DNA of 64,000 nt, taken from the NCBI GenBank assembly GCA_004335835.1, contig RWJK01001124.1, forward strand, positions 107,793 to 171,792, in the 5' to 3' direction. Positions 34,276 to 44,372 of the stretch are shown piece after piece. A program made the position numbers and the translations under genes. Source of the DNA: Scenedesmus sp. ARA3 (taxonomy: Eukaryota; Chlorophyta; Chlorophyceae; Sphaeropleales; Scenedesmaceae). The notes below the pieces were generated by a model that saw only the letters and a program-made list of their open reading frames with translations, did no database searches and was not told where the DNA came from. How positions within the stretch are numbered: position 1 is the stretch's first letter; each line of letters opens with the position of its first letter.

Positions 34276-37200
34276 ATGAGCGGGAGTCACAACAGGCACG
34301 TGCTATCGGCTGGCTTCAGTAGGGAACGTGAGGGACGCAGCGTGGTGACCTGCAAGGACGGGTGTAGACTCGGGGTGTTGTTCAGCCAACCAGCCAGCCA
34401 GCCAGCTGTCCATCTGCTATGCATTACATTATGGATTGTCAAGTCCTCACGTCGGCGACAACCACAGTATCGCTCTTTCACGTCCCACACTCAGCACAGC
34501 AATGTGCTGCAGCTGCTCCTGTGTTTTGCTTGCTGGTGACATCTAGTCTCTGTGCTGTGTTGTGTTTGCAGTATTCACGTGCTGCAGCTGGAGCAGATAT
34601 TGAGCAGGAGGATCGCCCAGCTGGCCATCTTAGAGGCAGAAAATGCTCGGCTAAAGCAGAAAGAGCAGGCGTTGCAGAGCTGCATCCTAGGCATTGAGGG
34701 CAGCGTGGCAGCAACCAGGGCAGTGCTGCAGGTAGAAGCACAGTCAGATAGTCTAAACGGCAAAACTGCTACAAGCAGAAGCGGAGATGCAGGCTGCACC
34801 GACGCAGCCGGCGATGACGTGTTTGGCCCTGCTGCTGGCACAAGCGGCTGCGACCAGACCTTCAGTTCAAGTGGCGCAGCAGCACAGGTGAGCTATGCCA
34901 ACAGCCGCCCGCAACCTACTACTGCTTTGCAGATGCGTACTCAAGTGCTGTGTTGCAGCACTCAACCATGGCATGCAAGCTGATGGCTGTGCGGTATCAA
35001 TGTACACAGCGACACCTGGATCTACTGTATCAACTGGTATTTGCTTTTTGCATACCTGTCAGCAGTACCAACAGCAGTTGAGCCAAAACTGACGTAGCAA
35101 TTGAAGCATACCAGACGATCCATCCCTTGTAGAAGTCAACTGGTCCACAGCCCAAGCACTCAACGCAGCATGCATGCGGTCTGACCTGTGCACCGCAGGC
35201 TGTCCTGCAAGCTCTGGAAGCTAAGGAGCAGCAGGTGCAGGCTGTACTAGCGCAGATGGGCTGCAGCAGCAGCTACAGCGAGCTCTACAGCACGCAGGTG
35301 CTGCGCAAGGCTACTGCCGACCCCGCATGTGCCCTAGTCATTGTGAACAAAACTCGCAGCGAGCGGCGGGACTTCCTTGTGAAAATGACAAAGAAGCTGG
35401 CACTGCTGCTGCCCAAGTATGACAGCGAGGGCCCCGTCACCAGCCTCGGCAGTGCCAAGGAGCAGCTGCATGCAGCAATAGATGAGATCTCGGAGCGGCT
35501 GCTGGTGTGTGGGCTGCTGGACCCTCCTGCAAAGAAGCTGTGCAACATGCTGATAAACCTGGAGACACAGGAGTTGGAGCCTTACCCGCAAGGTACGCGT
35601 GTAAAACAAATCCTTCTTCTGGCAGACATGTTGGCAGCGCTGCTGTATGGTTGGCTGACTGCCTGGCTTCTTGCTGTGGCTGCATAGGTTGCAGCTGGTT
35701 TGCATACTCCACAGCCTCGGATTGACAGCCAGACTCCCACGATTGGGCCCGCGAGCAGTCGCGCACTCACTCCTGCAAGCGCAGCCATAGCGCTTCCACC
35801 ACGCTGCACGCTCGCTGTTTCCTGTAGGGGCGCTGTCGCCACGGTCATGTGCGTGCCGTGCTACTGTACGTGCTTGGTGTCACCATGTTGCAGATGTTTG
35901 TTGGTGATGCCCAGCAGCCTTTCGCAACCTGCGCGTGCGTCATGCTGTAATTGTGCTGTATTGCAGGCTACTGGACAGCGGTTGCGCAAAACCTGCAGCT
36001 GACTGCTGACCAAATGGCATCACTCAAGCTGTGCTGGGTGCGCGTGAAAGCCAACAAGGCAGCACTCACTGAGCAGCACAGCAGGCTGACTGAACGGCTG
36101 CAGCAGCTGCAGCTGCAGCAGCAGCAGGTGCAGCAGGAGTTTGAGGAGCAGGCAGCGCACCTGCCGGGCTTGCAGCACAGCTATGGTGTGCAGCAGAAGC
36201 GCCGCACCCAGGAGGCGCTTTCGCAGCGTCGGCAAGCACAGCAGAGCCAGCATCAGCAGCAGCAGCAGCAGCAGCAGCAGGAGGAGGAACAGGGCAGTGC
36301 AGCAAGTCAGCAGCTGCAACAGGCCTCTGCTGTGAGCACGCTGCAGCCGAGTGCTGCAGTACCACAGCAGCAGCCTGGGTGGCCGGTGCAGGTACAACAG
36401 CAGCAGCAGGGACGCGTTCCTGGCGTCAGTGGCTTGCGACAGTTTGGCTTGCCCCCTAGACCGCCGCAGTTGCCGCCGCGGCAGTCCTTGGCTGATCCAC
36501 TGCAGCAGCTACGTACAATGGTATCTGGAAGCAATGGCAGCGGTTGTGAGGTTCCCAGCACTCTTGCGCCCAGTGACAGTATGAGCAGGCAGCAGCAGCA
36601 GCAGTCGTTGCTGTTGCCAGCCAGCCCTGCAACAGCAGCAGCAGCAGCAGGCATGCCAGCCTTGTCCCAGCCTGTTGCCAGGCCCGGCACTGCTGGTGCT
36701 TTACCCTCAGTGGGGGTGGCAGCTGATGTGGCAGGCATGCCTCAGGCCACTCACAGCAGCGTTGGCAGCGCAATGACGCACTCAGAGGAGATGCTGCTGC
36801 CGGTAAGTGAGGGAGGCAGGCACATGCACCGCTGCATGCAGACAGGTCTTGCTCGCTATGCACTGTGATATAGCAGGTAGGCTGGCTGTGTAAAGTTGGT
36901 TGACATGGCTGAGAGTTGCAGCTGCAACTGATTGCTGACCATGTGCTGTGACTGGCTGATAGGTATGTTCTCTGTGATGGGTCTGGAAGTGTCCACAATG
37001 TATATTGATCAGACACCGAGGGCGGTGCTGCTGCTACTGCTGCTGCTGCTGTTGTAAGACGTGGGTGCATATCCTGTAGCTCGCTTAGTGATCTGGTGGT
37101 GCTGCTGCGTGTTGCTGCTGCAGATGTCAAGCAGAGAGCAATGGGACATTGAGCAGCAGCTAGAAGTGACTACTGAGAAGCTCAAGATGCAGCACTTCTG

Positions 37201-37526
37201 CCAAGTGCTGCAGTTCCACAACGTGCTCACCTACAAGCAGCATGCAGCAGTCTTCGTGTATGCCTGGCCCTTTGTGCCTGATGCCTTCGCAGGTAGCTGC
37301 CGCGTGCTGGCTGTGGTTTGTACACATTTGCCAAACTTAGTTGTTGCCATCGAGTTCAGTTATGGCTTGTCCTGTCCTGTGCTTTCATGATGGCAGCATG
37401 CACGCTGTACCCTTCATGTGTCACTCGTATGCCGCGTGACAGAGTAGCCCCAACGCAGCCACCATTCCTGGTGCTTGTGTTTGTGCTGCAGTGTGCGACG
37501 CGCTCGATGAGCTGGAGTGGAAGTGA
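34276..37526 (+). CDS. Family A copy 4 (A4), zipper/Gln-rich protein
   Basis: Six exons: 34276-34295, 34572-34887, 35199-35592, 35967-36802, 37124-37292, 37492-37526 (TGA); in phase, 589 aa, the shortest intact copy. The start is MSGSHN. Intron 1 begins with GC (AG|GCACGT). The zipper region reads LEQILSRRIAQL then LEAENARLKQKEQALQ. Exon 3 is one codon shorter than in the sisters. Later motifs are LLPKYDSEGPVTSLG, NMLINLETQELEPYP, GYWTAVAQNLQLTADQMASL, a Gln-rich stretch, then KLKMQHFCQVLQFHNVLT, YAWPFVPDAFA and CDALDELEWK. The Gln-rich linker is the main source of length difference within the family (A2 is about 100 residues longer there than A3 or A4). The function is unknown. Confidence 0.82.
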
Positions 37527-39875
37527 CAGCTGCACAGGGGCCAGCCGCCCTGGCTCATGCGCTGCTGTTGCACAACGTTGAGCAACGTGCGCAACGTGCG
37601 CAACGCGCTGCAGACTGCGCAGCTCTGGGAAGGCTTTTGCAGCTGGCAGGATCAGCCAGCCTGCCAAAGGTGGTAAGCCACTAGGGTGCTTCCAGCATCC
37701 AAGGTTGCACCTGCCATACTTGCAACATATCTGAGATTGCCGCTGCGTTGTCTTGGCGGTTGCTGTATGGTGTTGTGCCTCCTGATGCAAGACGCCGCAG
37801 CTGATGCGCTTGGCGTGGGCTGTGCATGCTTCAAAGCACACACGGTGATGCCTGCTGGCTGACGCACTGCTTTTGAATGTGTGGCTTGCTGCTTGAAGCG
37901 ACACCAGCCAAGGCACGGGCTTGAATCTGGGTGTCTGCCTTGTGTGCTGCGCAGTAGCTCAGATGTCATGACTGGATGCTGTACTGATTACATGCCCTGA
38001 GGCCTGTGCACAGTGAGCTGTTCTCTGCTGGTTTGCAAGCCTCCTGCAGCGCTGAGCAGGGCACAAACTGAATTGGTTCGTGTTACCAGTGTGCAACAAC
38101 CCATAGGCAATGTGCGGCAGTTTTTGCATGTTTGTTGCCGGGGTTGCCCGGCCCCGCTGTCAGGGCGCTGTCTGAATGTGGCTGTGTGTTCAACATTTGT
38201 GGTTGGGGCGCGTGGGCATGCTAATGGCTGCATGCATAGTATCGTGGGTTGGGGTTGAAGTGTTTTCTTGCTCTGATTACTGTGGCAGTGTTGGCGGTCT
38301 CGCTGTCAAAGGCCTGATTGACTGTGCCATTGCAGGGGATTGGAGTTGTGCTGCTGCAATGGACAACACAGAAATAATGCAGCGGGGATTGCCTGCATCG
38401 TCAAGGAGACCATGCCCTGGCTCCAGCCTAACACCTATTTGGCGGTATGCATTGGACAGCATCAGACGGCATTTGATGGCATGGGATGGTGGTCCGTCAT
38501 GACTGTGCTACCATGCACGCCATAGTTCGCTGTGGTCAGCAGCCCACGGTCGGTGCTCGAGGCAGCACTGCTGTGTCAGAGCTGCTGCTGTTGTGTGCAT
38601 GCATGTGCATGCCTGGGGTCATTGCATGGGGCACGCCAAATAATTTCGGAAGTGGGGCTGGTGCTGGCAATGTGGGGCTTCGTGGGTAGGGGGCTGTGGT
38701 GGCGTCTGCACAACAAAGACAAGTACAAAGCAACCCTGGTTGATTCCGGTGTGAGTAGGGTATGGACGAGGGTTGGTGGGTCAGGCGGCCGCAGCAGCTG
38801 ACACCGGCGCGACATAGTTTGCAACGGATCAGGTTCAGCGGTCATTGAGTTGCATGCTGAGCGCAAGTGCACCTGCGTCACAATCGGCGGCGTGGTTGCA
38901 CGTCAGGCCAGCCAGCCAATGAGAGGTTTGTAAGGGCGCATGCTCAATTAGGGGTGCTTGCTGGGACCTTGCACATGCATGATAAGCCCCGGGGATGCAG
39001 ATTTGGCAAATGCAAGTTTGGCAATGCATATCTGGCGGATGCATATTTGGCGGAGCTATTTGGCGGTGCTATTTGGCTGAGAGACGTCATGTGTATGCTT
39101 TTACGGGTTGCTGTGTCTACATAGCTAGCCTCAGTAATTTCTGCCGGCCGCAATGGTGTCGAAGCCCTCATGTTGACCAAGCACAATTAACGTCGCAGTC
39201 AGCAATGAATTCGTCAAACCTTGTTACCATCATGTATGCTGCTGTCTACGAAGTGCTGGGCAGGATGCTACCAGCGTGGCGCTGTATTTTGGTTCCATGA
39301 CCTGGCAGCCTGTTTCCCCTGATGGGTACTGATGTGGAGTCAGTCGGGAGTTTACATCAATACAGCACAGCGCGGCTTCCTGCAGTGCATTGACAGCGTG
39401 TTTCTTTTGAGGCTGCCGCATTGGACAAGTGCACCTGTCCGAGACAGCTCGTTGCCACAGGCAGGTTGGCAAACTGGCAGGTTTGGCAGGTTTTGTGTAT
39501 GTGAGTGTCACCAAGGTGTAACAAAAGCTGATGTTGTGTCACCCCAAGTTTGGAAAAGTGCCAGCTGAGATTTAAAATCTCTTTTCGGTGTGTAACAGCT
39601 TGTGTGGGGCGGTACGACCAAGAGCCGCAAACATGACATCTGTTGTCTCTCCTGACGATGGTCTACTTGACCACTCGCTACAGCAATGCCCCTGCGTTTG
39701 GGGTGGGGACACTTACTAGTAGTGACAAAGTACTTTGCATTAGTGTACCGTACACTAACTGTACCACACAGGCTGTGGCAGCTGTGCGCCCACAGTGGCT
39801 GCCAGAGTCACTCAACGGTTGTGCAAATCTCACCCCTGCCCAACTTCATCGCACCTTGTGCAGCTTCTTTGGAGG

Positions 39876-39931
39876 GGGTAAGGAAGGGGGGAGAGACCAG
39901 GGTAAGAAGGGAGGTAGGGGGGGGGGGGTGA
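39876..39931 (+). repeat. G-rich stretch
   Basis: Many runs of three or more G, including one of at least 12, on the plus strand. The composition would allow G-quadruplex folding. Intergenic. Confidence 0.6.
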
Positions 39932-40098
39932 AGGGTGCACCCACGTGGAGTAAGGTGGGACCAACGTGGAGTAGGTGCACCAGCTGTGGCGCACACACCA
40001 ATCAGCGCATCTTCAAATTAATTTTTGTTTTTAATACAAAAAAAGCCGGGGTTTGCTGTTTCTTTGGTATGCGTGTGGGGCACCGTGCGTTGGGTTCG

Positions 40099-40153
40099 GT
40101 CACCTGGTCACCTGGTCCTCACCTGGTCACCTGGTCACCTGGTCACCTGGTCC
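40099..40153. repeat. GGTCACCT minisatellite
   Basis: About six 8-bp GGTCACCT units with GGTCCT variants near both ends. GGTCACC is nearly self-complementary. Confidence 0.88.
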
Positions 40154-40362
40154 TGAACATCAAAGTGCGATGACAGCAACGCTTTGTGCCTAGTGGTTCT
40201 TACGTCTATTTTAAACGCGCATTCAATAGCATATGTTGCTAGTAAGAGCTTGCCCGTGTGACCCAGCGCAGCTCGAACCAGAGTGCACTCACTCAGATCT
40301 AGTCGCTGCTACTGCTTGCTATTGTCAGGCGCCCATCAGCTTCGTTGCCTTTATATAGGCGG

Positions 40363-42119
40363 ATGAGTCGGCCCAAGAGGGGAGGGAAACGCTCAGGCGG
40401 CGTAGCGAAAGAGGACCACTACAAAGCTCAGAAGGACAAGGCCCTGAGGCAATTGGAGCAAGCGCAAGCTCTGCTACAAGTAGGTGCACAGCGACAGGCA
40501 TCAGCCGTTCTGCACTGCACGCGCGAGACTGCAGGCCTTGGCGCATTTGTGCAAGAACTGCCCTGCAGTACTGGTCTGTACCTGTATGAAGCGCAGACCT
40601 ACAGTTTGAAAGGTGCTGCACATGGGCAGTGACAGGGTGTTCACATGTGTGTGTAATTGCCTGCAGGTGACAAATGATCACCGGGTACTCATCCAGGAGC
40701 GCAGCAATGTCCTGAGTGACATGATCTCGATGCAGGCCTGCGTGATGGAGCTGCTGCGCAGGCACTGGTCCTGGATGTATGACTTGGCACCAGAAGCAAC
40801 AGCAGCAGAGCCAGCCTCCACCAGCCAACCAGCGGACAGCTGCAGCAGCGGGCAGCAGTCGCTGCTGCACCAGCACCAGTACATGCAGCACACCTGCATG
40901 AGGCAGCTGCAGGCAGCCACGCCACAGCAGCTGCAGCGGGCACTGACCATGACACCCCAGGACTGGTGGGTGAAACCAGCATGGAGGGGGACGCTTGTGC
41001 TGTGTTTTCAGAGGTTGCACGTGGGCTCTGCAGCCAGGGATGAGTAGTCGGTTGTGGTCTGTCAATTAACTTGACGCACTTAGTGCTGGCAGCAGGGCCC
41101 AGCATTACTACCACCACTGCACCACGAAGCATCAGCATCAGCATGGTGTGTGTGTGTGTGTGTGTGCACTCTCTTATCCTCTGGCTGTGGACCATGTTTA
41201 CACCCTGTTGTGGCTCATGCCTGCGGGACATATGGGACACAAACGTTCAGCAAGTTTTGGTAGGGGCGCGGTTGTGTCTCATACCCAGGGGGGCGTTGAC
41301 TCGGGTGCATCTAAGATGGTGCCAGCCCCCACGTGTAACTTGCCTCTATCAAAGCATCAGCTCTGCCACTGGCACCGCGTTCATAACAGCACAAACGTGT
41401 GTGATCACGTGCTCACAACATGCGACTGCTGCCACTGCCTGCAAAGCCGCATCTAACAAACACTGCTACCTTTATTCTCTCTTTCTCTCGCAGGGTCACC
41501 TTAGGCCGCTGCCACTTCAGGGAGCTCGTGGTCCTGCTGGAGTTTGTAAACAGGCCCCCAGAAGCATACCTTGCCGATCCCTCTGCCTTTGAAGCAGCAG
41601 CCATCGTGGCAGCATCCCTCTCCAGCACCGTTGACGCTGCCTGCAAGACGCCGGCAGCAGCAGCAGCAGCAGGACGCACGACGCCCGCAGGGCAGCAGCC
41701 CTTAGCAGAATAAGATGCAGAGGCAGCCATATCTGCAGCAGCAGATGGCAGCTTGTCCTGGGAGCTGGACCTCATGCGGCTGCTGGTTGAGGCCCTGTGG
41801 AAGACTGGGCAGATGGCCCACCTGGCCCTGCTGCATGCCTGCATGGCCTTCATGTATGCAGGTAAGCAGCAAGCCAAGCGGCTGCAAGCAGGAGCCGGAC
41901 TACTGCAGGAATCTGGTGACGCAATTGTTGTTGCTTGCAGCTGTTTGCAGCAAGTCAGCAACAACGGTACCCTGGGAAGCCTGGTGCAGCTTGCACCCCT
42001 CGCAGGGTGTGCTTTGCATGCCAGGCCAGCAGAGCTGCAGCCGTTTGCTCCTTGTAGCAGTGGCAGCGCCGGGTGCAGTGCTGCGCTTGATCCTGTTGCT
42101 GCTGCTGCTGCCACCCTCA

Positions 42120-42169
<50 letters not shown>

Positions 42170-44372
42170 AGGCAGCCTGAACATGGAGACGATGCAGCCA
42201 GAAATGCCGACGCCACGCTTCTGGCGGGGCGTGGTGGACCGCTTGCACCTCAACCCCACACAGCGCATGCACTTCCAAGTTGCTGTGCAGGAGTACCAAC
42301 GGCTCACACGGTGCGCAGTTGGAAAAGGGGTCAGCTGCTGTGTCTTTTCAACGTGTAACATATGATCCAAAGCACTTGTGCATCAGTACCAGTGGCCAAG
42401 ATGGTCAGCAGCTGAAGCAGCAGGATGGAGGGTGTGGCTGATTTGCAGATGGGTCGATGGTGATTCCGCCGTGCTTGTGCATCTGAAGCAATTAGACTGG
42501 CGTGTAGTGCAGGCTGATGCATGTGGGACGAGCTCATACTGACATGTACTGTATGTGTAGCAGCATGCACGTGCAGCCTGCAGCAGTGCTGATCCGGCGA
42601 TCTGCCGAGCAGACCATTCTCACCGACCCAATTCACTGGGTCAACCTCGCTGTCTGTTGTTCTTTCTATCTCTGTGTACAGGGCTGCCAGTGCTGCGGGC
42701 CTCGACCTGGTGCAGCACACCAAGCACTTCAGCCTGTCAGATGTGGCGGCAAAGTTTGTTGCCGAGGGCCAGCCGGCAAGCGCGACAGGGCCAGAAGGCT
42801 CACCCGAGCCAGGCGCGGCAGCAGCAGCAGCAAGCAGCCGTGCATCCCCTGGGGATGCCGGCAGTGCAGCAGCAGGCACAGCTGCTGGGGGCGAGCACAG
42901 CGGCAGCAACGGCACGGAGAGCCGCTGCACGAGTGGCAGCGGTTCAAACGCTGGAGGCTCTGCCGCGTCTGCTGCTGCTGCTGGCGCCAGCGGCGGTGCA
43001 TCTGCCGATGCTGCTGCCGGTGCCGGTGCCAGTGCTGGTAGTGCTGCTGCTGCTGCTGCTGGTGGCAATGCTGCTGCTGCTGGCGATGCTGCTGCTGCTG
43101 GCAATGCTGCTGCTGCTGCTGGCGATACTGCTGCTGCTGGCGATGCTGCTGCTGCTGCTGGCGATGCTGCTGCTGCTGCTGCTGGCGATGCTGCTGCTGG
43201 CAACCCGCTGGAGCAGCTTGATGCAAAGCTGCAGCGGCACCTGCAGAGCTACTTCCTGAACATATACTTGGTGAGCTGCAGTAGGCGCTGTTCATGCAGC
43301 TCATGGTGGGCTGTGGGTGGATGCGTTGTGTGTGGCGCCAGGGACTGTGCTCCTTATGTTATGTGTGCAGTCTGCTGTTGCTGCGGGTGCCGTGTGTGCA
43401 GCATGCCTGTCTGTTCCTGCAGATGCAGATGGCGGATGGCCGCGTGCATTGTTGCACATTGATACCAGCGCTGCAGCAGCAGAAGCAGTAGCACACGGAT
43501 GCCTAGTGCTGATAGTGTCGTGCTGGGACCATGCTGTGCAGGTGAACACCTTCCTCACCAACTCGCTCACCCCGTACCAGCACGCGCTGATGTGGACCGC
43601 GAGCTACCCCTACTTCCCAAACACAGGGGCCATGGCTGAAGGTGTGTTGATGATCCACAGCAGTAGCAGGTCTTGCTGCCGCCGCTGGTGCACGTCTCAG
43701 GTTCCTTAGCACAGCAGGGGTGAGACTGTAACAAGATCCGGGGTTGAAGAGTAAATGCACATTCATGCACCGTCAAGCGATGCTGGACCAGGAGAGGCCC
43801 GTCCATACTCTCCCGTTGCTCCGAGTGGGCTGCCATGCCCGTGCTGCCGAGATGCCTCTGCATGCTGTTGAGCTCTGCTCTGCCTACTGACTGACTGGCT
43901 GTCCATGCAGTGCTGGTTGTTCAGGCTCTTCAGCAGAGCAGGGGTGAAGCTGTGCTGCCGTTGTGCCTCTGCACGCTCTGCTCTGCCTACTGACTGCCTG
44001 TCTTGTGCATGCAGCGCTGGTTGTTCAGCTTGTTCAGCAGAGCAGGGGTAAGGCTGTGCTGCCGTTGTGCCTCTGCAAGTTGCTGACTTCTGCCGTTCTT
44101 ACTGCCTGACTGTGGGTGCAGCGCTGGTTGTTCATGTTGTTCAGCAAAGCAGGGGTAAGGCTGTGCTGCCGAGGTGGCAAGTTGCTGACTTCTGCCGTTC
44201 TTTCTGCCTGACTGTGGTTGCAGCGCTGGATGCTGTGCCGTCAACCGGTCCGCAGCCGCCGCTGCCGCCGCACATCCAGGCACACATCAGCAGCAGTGCG
44301 GAGCGCCACATCGCGCGCCGCAGCGCACTCATGGCGCAGCAGAAGCAGGAGCTGCGCTGGTGGGAGCAGTAG
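40363..44372 (+). CDS. Family B copy 1 (B1), basic/coiled-coil protein interrupted by TAA
   Basis: Seven exons: 40363-40479, 40667-40965, 41494-41861, 42172-42310, 42682-43270, 43542-43641, 44224-44372 (TAG); all junctions in phase, 587 codons. Codon 212 (41711-41713) is TAA, yet both sides stay homologous to B2 in the same frame (DGSL-x-W follows it). The allele is probably null or makes a 211-aa fragment, unless it is a sequencing error. Residues 1-39 are basic (MSRPKRGGKRSGG) and then enter a coiled coil (DKALRQLEQ, ERSNVLSDM). Exon 2 has MELLRRHWSWMYDLAPEA. Exon 4 has the family core NMETMQPEMP, FWRGVVDRLHLNPTQ. Exon 5 carries poly-Ala with Gly-Asp/Gly-Asn spacers. Exon 6 has TPYQHALMW and SYPYFP. 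Exon 7 ends LRWWEQ. The function is unknown; a bZIP-derived regulator is suspected. Confidence 0.75.
41145..41166. repeat. (TG)n dinucleotide repeat
   Basis: About ten TG units in intron 2 of B1. Confidence 0.85.
42123..42170. repeat. (CTG)n tract abutting the B1 exon-4 acceptor
   Basis: About 16 CTG units ending in the CAG acceptor at 42169-42171. B2 has the same arrangement. Confidence 0.92.
43030..43203 (+). repeat. Coding GCT/GGC minisatellite in B1 exon 5
   Basis: GCT runs of three to five codons separated by GGC-GAT or GGC-AAT give poly-Ala with Gly-Asp/Gly-Asn spacers. Exon 5 is 589 nt in B1 and 469 nt in B2, mostly because of this tract. The reading frame is kept. Confidence 0.88.
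43763..43838. repeat. Dispersed repeat, copy 2
   Basis: Related to 21435-21510. It lies in the last intron of B1, just before the 105-bp tandem units. Confidence 0.75.
43911..44223 (+). repeat. Tandem ~105-bp units with decoy 3' splice sites
   Basis: Three units in the last intron of B1 start at 43911, 44015 and 44122, and the true exon 7 starts at 44224 (spacings 104, 107, 102). Each start is (C/T)GCTGG preceded by a GCAG acceptor. The 3' end of the intron and the first bases of exon 7 have therefore been duplicated. Confidence 0.85.

Larger units (their letters stand above)
37527..40362. other. Intergenic between clusters A and B
   Basis: 2.8 kb with no supported gene. Notable sequence: short GCAACGTGC repeats near 37575-37612, imperfect TTTGGCGGATGCATA-type repeats at 38996-39080, a G-rich stretch (39876-39931) and the GGTCACCT array (40099-40153). 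Frames around 38176-38502 and 39643-40173 show no motif. Confidence 0.5.

Noticed and set aside
39643..40173. Retroelement-derived coding sequence in the A-B spacer.
   Set aside because: The long frame runs through G-rich and GGTCACCT repeats and shows no reverse transcriptase, integrase or gag motif.
16246..41713. Reassigned genetic code (TAA/TAG read as Gln), as in some ulvophyte algae, to explain the TAA codons in A1 and B1.
   Set aside because: CAP-G2 (1371 codons), ODA9 and the very Gln-rich A2-A4 have no in-frame TAA or TAG although they use CAG and CAA hundreds of times. A1 also has other lesions.
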